Of a DNA stretch of 64,000 nucleotides, positions 33,358 through 41,002 are shown piece after piece; the stretch's first letter is position 1, and every line of letters starts with the position of its first letter. The notes under the pieces are model-generated. The model was not told where the DNA came from, searched no databases, and was given only the letters and a program-made list of their open reading frames with translations. Position numbers and translations under genes: made by a program. The DNA comes from Streptomyces sp. MspMP-M5 (GTDB lineage Bacteria > Actinomycetota > Actinomycetes > Streptomycetales > Streptomycetaceae): NCBI RefSeq assembly GCF_000373585.1, contig NZ_KB891878.1, forward strand, positions 62,001 to 126,000. The letters run 5' to 3'.

Positions 33358-33665
33358 CGCCGCTGCCGCTTTCCTGGATCGTTCGGTCTCTCCAGGCCGG
33401 GCGTTCCGCTGTCGGGACCCTCGGGACTGCCTGTTCGAGCTTCGGCGGAACTGTACGTAGCGGCGGGCGGCTACGCCAAACCGGCGACGGCGACGGGGCG
33501 GTGACCGGACGGGCGGGGTGGGTCGGCCGGGCGCTCCGGCACCCACGGAACCGTCGCGGACGGTAGTGCGCCGACTGCGCAGTGCTCCCGCCGCGGGGCG
33601 CGCGATGCGATCGGCGATCCGGCCGTTCCGCTGTCATGATCGCCCCCGGTCGGCACAATGGGTGC
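33358..33665. other. Divergent intergenic region, SDR protein / VMAP operon
   Basis: About 308 bases with no supportable gene. It contains the SDR ribosome-binding site near 33370, an AT-richer patch around 33450-33480, and a candidate leaderless promoter for the VMAP operon at 33631-33659. Confidence 0.5.
33631..33659 (+). promoter_or_regulatory. Candidate promoter of the VMAP operon
   Basis: CTGTCA (33631-33636) and CACAAT (33654-33659) are 17 bases apart, each matching four of six consensus positions. Transcription would begin at about 33666, exactly the GTG start of the Trypco1 gene, which has no ribosome-binding site. This suggests a leaderless mRNA. Confidence 0.4.
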
Positions 33666-34079
33666 GTGCCGAATCACTCTGAACTCACGCTCGCCGACGG
33701 GACATCCGTCCGTCTGGAGCTCGCTCCGGCGCACGGCGCACCGCAGCAGGTCGCGCCGGCGGACACCCCCGCACCCGCGCCGGACGGCGGCGCCGCGGCC
33801 GACCTGCCGGACGGGATGGGGCCGGCGGTGCCGGTGGCCCGCGGCGGCGAGCGGGCCGCGGCGACCGCGGTGGCGGCGCTGCGCACCACGCTCCGGCCGC
33901 TCGGCCCGCTGCTCCAGGAGATCCATGACGCGGTCACCGCCTCCGAGCAGCCGCCGGACGAGATGTCGGTGCAGTTCGGGGTGCAGGTCGGCCAGGACCT
34001 GAAGCTGGGCATCGTCGGCGCCAACGGGCAGGCGTCCTTGACGATCACGGCTACCTGGCGGCCGCAGCGGGCCCGGTGA
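33666..34079 (+). CDS. Trypco1-domain protein (CU044_2847 family)
   Basis: A protein of 137 residues. 'ELTLADGTSVRLELAPAHGA' at the start and 'MSVQFGVQVGQDLKLGIVGA' then 'NGQASLTITATW' at the end are the two halves of the trypsin-co-occurring domain 1, with a variable Pro/Ala linker between. The domain is known from its constant association with trypsin-like proteases in conflict-type loci, and is thought to be a target or regulator of the protease. GTG at 33666 has no ribosome-binding site. Its stop overlaps the start of the trypsin-VMAP gene (TGATG). Confidence 0.8.
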   Translation: MPNHSELTLADGTSVRLELAPAHGAPQQVAPADTPAPAPDGGAAADLPDGMGPAVPVARGGERAAATAVAALRTTLRPLGPLLQEIHDAVTASEQPPDEMSVQFGVQVGQDLKLGIVGANGQASLTITATWRPQRAR

Positions 34080-36277
34080 TGGGCTGGTTCCGTGATCCGG
34101 GGCCGGGCGGCGGGGCCGACGCCGGCGGCCCGGCGGACCCCCGCTACCGCGTGGTCTCCGTCCTGAGCGCGGCCGACGGCCGGTCCGCCGGGGCCGGTGT
34201 GGTGCTGGCCCGGGACCACCTGCTGACCTGCGCCCATGTCGTCAACGACGCCCTGGGCAAGGGGGCGTTCGAGGCCGCGTGGCCGGACGGCGCGGTGCTG
34301 GGGGTGCGGCTGCGCGGCCCCTCCGGGCAGGTGGGCGGCGAGGCGCGGGTGGTCCACTGGCTGCCGCCCCGGCGGCTCGACGGCGGCGAAGGGCCGCCCG
34401 GCCCGGGCGAGTTGGAGTGGGCGGGCGACCTCGCGGTGCTCAGGTTCAGCCTGGCGGAGCCCTCCCCCGCGCAGCGGCCGGTGGGGGCGCCGGTGCCGGA
34501 GTTCCGGGCAATGTGCGTCGGGCAGGCGGTCCGCGCCTGGCACGGCAGCGCGCACGGAGGGACGTTCGCAGAGGTCCGGGTGCGGTCCTGCGACGGGCGG
34601 GTGGGCTATCTGGACGGGGCGCTGTCCGGGATGGCGATCGGGCCCGGCTACAGCGGCGGGCCGCTGTGGTCGGACGCCGACGACGCGGTGGTGGGGCTGG
34701 TCGCGGCCGCCCTGATGCCGCCGCTCGACCCGGTGACGGGCCGTCCGCTGCCCTACGAGGCGGGGCACCTGACCCGGCGCAGCTGGGGCATCCCGTGGCA
34801 GCGGATCGCGGACGAGCTGCGGGCCGCCGGCGCCGGGGCGCTGCTCGGCCGGGCGGAGCCGGACGACGATCCGGCCGCGGGGGTGCTGGCGGATCTGCTC
34901 GCCGACGTCTTCCCCACCCCGGTCTCCCGGGGCGAGTTCGCCCGGGCGGTCGCCGAGCGCTGCGGGCTGGGCTACCCGACGCGTCCGGCGGCGCCGACGA
35001 CGGAGGAGTTCGCGCGGGTGCTGGTGACCGAGGAGCGGGCGTTGGCGGCGCTCACCGAGGCGCTGCGCTCCCGGGACCCGGCGGCGGTCGGGTCGCTGCT
35101 GGCCGCGGGCCGGCTGTCCCCGGTGCCGCGGCTGCTGTCGCCGCGGGAGCACGAGCGGCTGCGGTTGCTGCTGGACGCGGTGCCCCGCCCGGTCGCCGAG
35201 CAGGTGCCGGAGGCCGTGCGGGCCGCGCTGCCGATGGCCACCGGCCTGCCGCACGGGACGGTCCCGGCCGGTGAACTGCTGGGCCCCTTGGAGGAGTTCA
35301 CCGGTGACAGCCGTTCCGGCCCGTCGGAGCAGCGGGTGCCGGGCCTGCTGCGGGCGGTGGAGTTCGTCGCGGTGCTGTGCCCGGCACCGGAGCGGGCCCG
35401 GCTGCGGCTGTGGGCGGACGGGGTGGCCGCCCGGCTCGCGATCCCCACGGGTTCGCTGCGGGAGCGCCGGGCGGACGCCGAGGAGTGGGCGCGCGGCCGG
35501 GCGCGCCGTAGCGCCCCGCCGCGACTGCTGGTGCATCTGGCCACCGTGGGCGCGGACGCCTTCCGGCTGCGACTGTGGTGCGACGACGGGATGGGGAGCG
35601 GGCTGCACCGTACGGACACCGGGCCCGACCGCGACCGCACCGCGGCTCAGGCCGCGAAGGAGGTGCTGCGGGAGCTGGCGCGGCTGTGCCGGACGGATCC
35701 GGACGCCGGCCGTCCGGTCGTCGAGGTGCTGGTGGACCGCGACGGACTGGAGATACCGGTGGACGAGTGGGAGTTCACCGAGCCGGGCGGGCTGGTCCCC
35801 GGCGTCCTCGGCGCGGAGTACGCGCTGGTGGTGCACTGTCCGGAACTCCTGCGCCGCAACGAGCGTTTCCTCTCCGACTGGCGCCACCGCTGGGAGCGCC
35901 TGGAGTCCGCCGACCCGCTGCGGCTGACCGGTGCGACCCAGGTGCGCGAGGTCTACGGCATGCTGCTGGAGCGCCGCGATGCCGCCCGGGTGTCGGTGGA
36001 GGTGCCGGCACCGGTGCGGCGGGAGGTGGTCCAGGTATGCCTGGCGATGGGGGTGCCGGTGGTGCTGTGGGACCGTGCGGCGGCGCAGGACGCCTCACCG
36101 GCCGTCCGGCAGGTGGCCGGCGCGCCGGCCCGGGCGCTGCCCGAGCAGGTCCGCTCCTACCGCGCCAAGACCCTGCACCAGCCCTCCGACCACACCGGCA
36201 GACCGGTCCTCGCCTGGGCCGACCCGGACCGCGCCCTGCCCGAACTCCAGCTGTCCGAACCGACGGAGGCACCGTGA
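34079..36277 (+). CDS. Trypsin-like protease fused to a VMAP C-terminal domain
   Basis: A protein of 732 residues. Residues about 20-260 are a trypsin-fold protease with an intact triad: His53 in 'LLTCAHVV', Asp about 117 in 'GDLAVLRF' and Ser about 194 in 'GPGYSGGPLW'. There is no signal peptide, so it acts inside the cell. A helical middle (about 260-470) leads to the vWA-MoxR-associated-protein C-terminal domain (about 480-720), with 'VVEVLVDRDGLEIPVDEWEF' and 'EYALVVHCPELLRRNERF'. In ternary systems VMAP is the adaptor or effector linked to the vWA and MoxR partners. It overlaps both neighbours (TGATG and GTGA). Confidence 0.85.
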   Translation: MGWFRDPGPGGGADAGGPADPRYRVVSVLSAADGRSAGAGVVLARDHLLTCAHVVNDALGKGAFEAAWPDGAVLGVRLRGPSGQVGGEARVVHWLPPRRLDGGEGPPGPGELEWAGDLAVLRFSLAEPSPAQRPVGAPVPEFRAMCVGQAVRAWHGSAHGGTFAEVRVRSCDGRVGYLDGALSGMAIGPGYSGGPLWSDADDAVVGLVAAALMPPLDPVTGRPLPYEAGHLTRRSWGIPWQRIADELRAAGAGALLGRAEPDDDPAAGVLADLLADVFPTPVSRGEFARAVAERCGLGYPTRPAAPTTEEFARVLVTEERALAALTEALRSRDPAAVGSLLAAGRLSPVPRLLSPREHERLRLLLDAVPRPVAEQVPEAVRAALPMATGLPHGTVPAGELLGPLEEFTGDSRSGPSEQRVPGLLRAVEFVAVLCPAPERARLRLWADGVAARLAIPTGSLRERRADAEEWARGRARRSAPPRLLVHLATVGADAFRLRLWCDDGMGSGLHRTDTGPDRDRTAAQAAKEVLRELARLCRTDPDAGRPVVEVLVDRDGLEIPVDEWEFTEPGGLVPGVLGAEYALVVHCPELLRRNERFLSDWRHRWERLESADPLRLTGATQVREVYGMLLERRDAARVSVEVPAPVRREVVQVCLAMGVPVVLWDRAAAQDASPAVRQVAGAPARALPEQVRSYRAKTLHQPSDHTGRPVLAWADPDRALPELQLSEPTEAP

Positions 36278-37224
36278 ATCCCGAACCCCCCGCCGACTGG
36301 CGGCTGTTCAAGGGCGACGGCACCCGGCACCGGGCCGTCCTGCCGCCCGCCCCGCCCTGGCGCCGGTTCGGCCCCCCGCGCGGCGGCGCCGGCCCGCTGC
36401 CGTATCTGATCGCCCCCGAGCACGCCGACGTGGTCAACGCCGCGCTGCACCTGCGGCGGCCGCTGCTGGTCACCGGGCCGGCCGGCACCGGCAAGTCGTC
36501 GCTGGCCCGGGCCGTCGCGCACGAGCTGGATCTCGGCGAGGTGCTGCGCTGGCCGGTGAACAGCCGGGCCGGCGTGCAGGACGCGCTGTACCGCTACGAC
36601 GCCATCGGCCGGCTGCGGGAGACCACCCTCAGCCGCGACCGGGGCGAGGCCGAGCCGTCCATCGGGAGCTTCGTCCGCCTCGGGCCGCTGGGCACCGCCC
36701 TGGTGCCGGGCCCCCGCCCGCGGGTGCTGCTCGTCGACGAGCTGGACAAGGGCGACGTCGATCTGCCCAACGACCTGCTGACGGTGTTCGAGGAGGGCGT
36801 CTTCGAGATCCCGGAGCTGGCCCGGCTGCCGGAGGCGCAGTCGGTGGTGGAGGTGCTGCCGGCGGACTCCAACGACCCGGTGCGGGTGGAGCGCGGCAAG
36901 GTGCTGTGCACCGAGTTCCCGGTGGTGGTGATCACCAGCAACGGGGAGCGGGACTTCCCGCCGGCCTTCCTGCGCCGCTGTGTCCGGCTGGACCTGCCCA
37001 CCCCCGACGAGGAGCGGCTGCGGGCCATCGTGGCGGCGCACCTCGGGGACGCGTCGCTCACGGGGGTCGACGATGTGCTGCGGGAGTTCCTCCAGCGCCG
37101 CGGCCGCGACGAGCTCGCCACCGACCAGCTGCTGAACGCGGTGTTCCTGCGCACCGGCGGCGTCGACCTCAATGCCGAGGGGCTGTTGGACGCGGTGCTG
37201 CATCAACTCGGCGGGACCGTCTGA
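36274..37224 (+). CDS. MoxR-type AAA+ ATPase
   Basis: A protein of 316 residues. Walker A is GPAGTGKSS (residues 68-76), Walker B is 'RVLLVDELDKGDVDLPNDLL', sensor 1 is 'PVVVITSNGERDFPPAF' and the arginine finger region is 'LRRCVRLDLP'. All nucleotide-binding residues are present. MoxR ATPases remodel or load metal/ligand onto vWA partner proteins, here the product of the next gene. GTG at 36274 overlaps the VMAP stop as GTGA and is preceded by GGAGG. It lies 3 bases before the vWA-kinase gene, so all four are one operon. Confidence 0.9.
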   Translation: MNPEPPADWRLFKGDGTRHRAVLPPAPPWRRFGPPRGGAGPLPYLIAPEHADVVNAALHLRRPLLVTGPAGTGKSSLARAVAHELDLGEVLRWPVNSRAGVQDALYRYDAIGRLRETTLSRDRGEAEPSIGSFVRLGPLGTALVPGPRPRVLLVDELDKGDVDLPNDLLTVFEEGVFEIPELARLPEAQSVVEVLPADSNDPVRVERGKVLCTEFPVVVITSNGERDFPPAFLRRCVRLDLPTPDEERLRAIVAAHLGDASLTGVDDVLREFLQRRGRDELATDQLLNAVFLRTGGVDLNAEGLLDAVLHQLGGTV

Positions 37225-37227
37225 GCG

Positions 37228-40200
37228 ATGGCGACGGACGGGGGCGGAACGCGGGCCGGGGACGGGGCCGGCGACGGCAGGCGGACCGCGCGCATCGGTG
37301 CGGCGCGGGCGGTGTTCGCCGCGGCCGGCGTCGAGCTGGACCGGCATGCGCTGCTCGACGCGCTGTGGCTGGCCACCCGGCTGCCCGCCGGGCAGGACAC
37401 CGCGCCGGTCGCCCGCGCCCTGGGCCTGACCGCGCCCCCGGCCGCTGCGGGGACACCCGGCGAACCCCCGCCGCCCACGGCCCAGTTGGCGCCGCCGCGG
37501 GCCGCAGACGCCCCGGAGGGCGCCCCGCGCGACATCCTCCCGCTGGACCGCCTGGGCGGTGACCTGCACGCCGCGCCGGCACCCCCCGCGCCCCGCCGCG
37601 CGACGATCGGCACGGCGCCGCCGCCCCCGCCGAGCGGTGCCGCGCTGCCGGTGCGCGCCCCGGAGGCCAAGGCGCTCCCCGGTGAGCTGCGCATCGGCCG
37701 GGCGCTGCGCCCGCTGCGGCAGCGCCGGGCCACCACGCGCTTCCAGGAGTTCGACGAGGCCGCGACCGCCGCGGCACTGGCCGAGAGCGGGCTGCCGGAC
37801 GTGGTGCTGCGCCCCGGCCAGGAGCGCTGGCTCGACCTGGTGCTGCTGGTGGACGACGGGATGTCGATGCTGCTGTGGCGCCGGCTGGCGGTCGAGTGGC
37901 GGGTGATGATGCAGCGGGTCGGCGCGTTCCGCACGGTCCGGGTACACGGGCTGGACACCCGCGGCCCGGACGCCCCGGTGCTGCGGGGCCGCCCGTTCGA
38001 CCCGGATGCCGGCACGCTGTCGCCGTCGGTGCTCGCCGACCCGTCGGGCCGGACCCTGGTGCTGCTGCTCAGCGACGGGATGGGCGCGGCCTGGCGGGAC
38101 GGCCGGCTGCACCGGCTGCTGGCACGCTGGTCGGCCCAGGGCCCGGTGGCGGTGCTGCACGCACTGCCGCCGCGACTGTGGCGGGGCTCCGGCATCCAGG
38201 CCGGCCGCTGGCGGGTGACGACCCGCCGGCGCGGCGCCGCCGGGGCGTCGTGGAGCGTCAACGACCCGGTGCTGCCCGCCGAGTTGGCGCCGTTCCGGGG
38301 GCTGCCGGTGCCGGTGCTGGAGAGCTCGGCGGGCGCGGTCGCGGCCTGGGCGCGGCTGCTGGCCTCGGCCGGCGGGACGGTGGAACTGCCGCTACTGGAC
38401 GGCCCGGTCGGCCGGGCGCCCGGCCCGCCGGCGGAGGACGGCACGGACGGTGTCCGCCGGTTCCGGGCCGCGGCCTCCCCGGAGGCGTACCGCCTCGCCG
38501 CCCACCTCGCGGCGGTCGCCCCGGCCTCGGTGCCGGTGATGCGGCTGGTGCAGCGCGCGGTGGAGGTGGACACCGCCCATCTGGCGGAGGTGTTCCTCGG
38601 CGGGCTGATGCGGCCGGTGGCCGCGCCGGTGGCCGGTCCGCTGCGGGACCAGCACCGGATCTTCGACTTCCCCGACGCGGTCAGATCCGCGCTGCTGGAC
38701 GCCGTCGCCACCCCGGAACTCCTGCGCACCGGGCGGGAGATCGGCCGCCGGCTGAACCAACTCGCCGGCCGCTCCCCCGACTTCCCCGCCTGGCTCGCCC
38801 ACCCCGACGGGATGGACCGGCTGCCGGCCGGCTCGCGGGCGTTCTCCTCGGTGGAGCGGCGGCTGCTGGCCCGGCTGGGCGCCTCGTTCGCCGCGGTGCC
38901 CGAGGAGGACGACGGCATGCAGCCGGTGGGCTCGGACGGCTGGCGGCCGCTCTCCGCCCGCGATCCGCGCCGGCTCGGCCGCTACACCCTGCACGGCCGC
39001 CGGCTCGGCACCCGCTCGCTCGTCTACCTGGGGCGGGACGCCCGCGGCGAGGAGGCCGCGCTCCGCGTCGTCCGGCCCGATGTGCCGCCCGACGAGGCAC
39101 GGGCGCTGCTGGCCACGGAGGCCGTCGCGCTGCGCCGCCTGGGCGGGCAGTACGCGCCGCGGCTGCTGGAGGCCGACCCGGACGGCGAGCCGCCCTATCT
39201 CGCGATGCGGGTCTACGCCCCGTCCGACGACCCGGACGCCGGGCCGCCGCCGCAGTTGAGCGCGCTGCTGCGGCCGGAGCACGGCTCCCGGCTGCGGCGC
39301 GACACCCTGCTGTCGATCGCGTACGGCTGGCATCTGGCGGCCGCGGTGCGCCTGTGCCATCTGCAGGGCCTGGTGCTGCCGGAGTTGACGGAGCGGTCGG
39401 TGCATGTCGTCGGGCGCTCGCTGATGCTGACCGGCCTGGGGCGGTGCGTGGTGGACGGGGAGTTCCGGGCCAGGGGCGCCGAGGCGGTGCCCACAACGGC
39501 GGACAACGTCCGGTCCCTGGGGGAGATCCTGCGCCGGCTCGGCGACAAGCACCGCGCGCCGCTCGCGGCGGGCGGCGGGGACATGGCGCTGTGGCAGGGC
39601 GACACCTGGCGCCCGCTGCGGGAGATCGTCCTCGCCTGCCTGGCCGAGGACCCGGCCGCCCGGCCGACGGCCGGCCAGGTCGCCGACTGCTTCGCCCGGT
39701 ACGTGCCGATGGCGGCGGAACTACGGGACGACGGCGCCACCGGCGCTCCCCCGGCGCCCGCCACGGAGGGCACCGCGGCCGGCGCGCCCGACAGCACGGG
39801 GCCGAGCCCGCTGGACCCGCGGTCCGAGGCGCGGTGGGCCGAGGCGCTGCGTTCGGCGCGGCCGGTCGTCCGCCGCCGGTTCCTGCTCGGCGCCACGGGC
39901 CGGGACGCCAACGAGCGGAAGCTGGCGGCGATCCGCACACCGCTCCCGTCCAGTCACCGCACCACGCTCGTCGGTGTGGACGCCGGGGTCGGCCGGCCCA
40001 CCGTCACCGTCGCCCTGGGGACGGTGCTGGCGGACGCCCGCGGCGGCGGGGTGATCGCGCTGGACGCGGGCCAGGGCGTCGGCAGCCCCCTGGCCCGCCG
40101 GCTGCATCTCGACGGCCACCCGGGGGCACGTTCGGACCTGCTGCCCGCGCTGCCCACGCTCCGGGAGTACGAGGAGGTGCTGCCGTTCACCGTCAACGGC

Positions 40201-40767
40201 CCTTCGGGGCTGCGGGCGCTGCTCCGCCCCTTCGGCGGGACCGCCTCCGCCCCGGTCCACGACGCGGAGTACCGCCGGACGCTGGAGCTGCTGGGCCGGC
40301 ACTTCCCGGTCGTCCTCGCGGACCGGGCGGCGCTGCGCAGCGAGCCGCTGCGGGACACCGTGCTCGGGCTGACCGACCGGCTGGTCGTGGTGGCGCGGCA
40401 GGCATGGCCGGACCTCCACCGGGCCGAGCGGCTGCTGGCGGACCTGCGGGCCCGCGGGTACGAGGCGCTCGCGGACCGGGCGATCCTGGTCGTCACCGAT
40501 CTCGCCGGCCCGGAGCGCGCGTTGCGGGACGGCTGGGTCCTGGAGCGGTTCGGCGGCCATCCGGGCGGGCTGGTCCTCGTCCCCTACGACGCGCGCCTGG
40601 ACGACCAGGGGTACGACGGCCTCTCGCCCAAGCCGGGGTACCACGAAAACGGCTTCGACCTCTCCCGGCTGCGGTCCCGGACGTACCAGGCGTTCCTGGA
40701 TCTCGCCGCGCTGGTGGCGGAGGACTTCGCCGCGCCCGGCGACGGGGAGACGGAGGGCCCGGAGTGA
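37228..40767 (+). CDS. Giant vWA-pseudokinase-degenerate ParA fusion (SAV_2336-type)
   Basis: A protein of 1179 residues. An N-terminal helical module and Pro/Ala linker precede a vWA-like domain (about 200-390) with MIDAS DDGMS in 'LVLLVDDGMSMLLW'. A helical region follows, then a kinase-like domain (about 580-835). This lacks the catalytic residues: VAIK is 'AALRVV', the HRD site is 'LVLPELTE' and DFG is 'LTGLGR'. The last third (about 905-1170) resembles MinD/ParA ATPases but its Walker A is DAGVGRPT instead of GGVGKTT. The protein thus looks like a large scaffold with two dead nucleotide-binding modules, with the MoxR partner as the only obvious ATPase. ATG at 37228 is 3 bases after the moxR stop. 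Confidence 0.8.
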   Translation: MATDGGGTRAGDGAGDGRRTARIGAARAVFAAAGVELDRHALLDALWLATRLPAGQDTAPVARALGLTAPPAAAGTPGEPPPPTAQLAPPRAADAPEGAPRDILPLDRLGGDLHAAPAPPAPRRATIGTAPPPPPSGAALPVRAPEAKALPGELRIGRALRPLRQRRATTRFQEFDEAATAAALAESGLPDVVLRPGQERWLDLVLLVDDGMSMLLWRRLAVEWRVMMQRVGAFRTVRVHGLDTRGPDAPVLRGRPFDPDAGTLSPSVLADPSGRTLVLLLSDGMGAAWRDGRLHRLLARWSAQGPVAVLHALPPRLWRGSGIQAGRWRVTTRRRGAAGASWSVNDPVLPAELAPFRGLPVPVLESSAGAVAAWARLLASAGGTVELPLLDGPVGRAPGPPAEDGTDGVRRFRAAASPEAYRLAAHLAAVAPASVPVMRLVQRAVEVDTAHLAEVFLGGLMRPVAAPVAGPLRDQHRIFDFPDAVRSALLDAVATPELLRTGREIGRRLNQLAGRSPDFPAWLAHPDGMDRLPAGSRAFSSVERRLLARLGASFAAVPEEDDGMQPVGSDGWRPLSARDPRRLGRYTLHGRRLGTRSLVYLGRDARGEEAALRVVRPDVPPDEARALLATEAVALRRLGGQYAPRLLEADPDGEPPYLAMRVYAPSDDPDAGPPPQLSALLRPEHGSRLRRDTLLSIAYGWHLAAAVRLCHLQGLVLPELTERSVHVVGRSLMLTGLGRCVVDGEFRARGAEAVPTTADNVRSLGEILRRLGDKHRAPLAAGGGDMALWQGDTWRPLREIVLACLAEDPAARPTAGQVADCFARYVPMAAELRDDGATGAPPAPATEGTAAGAPDSTGPSPLDPRSEARWAEALRSARPVVRRRFLLGATGRDANERKLAAIRTPLPSSHRTTLVGVDAGVGRPTVTVALGTVLADARGGGVIALDAGQGVGSPLARRLHLDGHPGARSDLLPALPTLREYEEVLPFTVNGPSGLRALLRPFGGTASAPVHDAEYRRTLELLGRHFPVVLADRAALRSEPLRDTVLGLTDRLVVVARQAWPDLHRAERLLADLRARGYEALADRAILVVTDLAGPERALRDGWVLERFGGHPGGLVLVPYDARLDDQGYDGLSPKPGYHENGFDLSRLRSRTYQAFLDLAALVAEDFAAPGDGETEGPE

Positions 40768-41002
40768 GGGTGCGCAGGCCCTGACGAACGTGCTCACGCG
40801 GGCGGTTCGCCCGTCCCACGGACGCAGGCTTCCTGGACGGTCCGGACCCAGTGGTTCCCGGCGGCAGGGGTGCTGCGCCGCCGCGCGACCCCCTGAGCCC
40901 GCGGCCGCCCCACCGCACCGGGTGGCGGCGACGACCGGGACTGCCGCCGGCGGCCCGGCGGCGTAACGTCAGCACTGTGCCGCGGCTGTGGGCAGGTGCG
41001 CC

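Noticed and set aside
34079-36277. Secreted trypsin
   Set aside because: There is no signal peptide or membrane segment, and the protease is fused to the intracellular VMAP domain.
40796-40813. Terminator after the VMAP operon
   Set aside because: CGGGCG-GTT-CGCCCG is only a 6-bp stem with a 3-base loop; too weak to list, although some termination there is possible.
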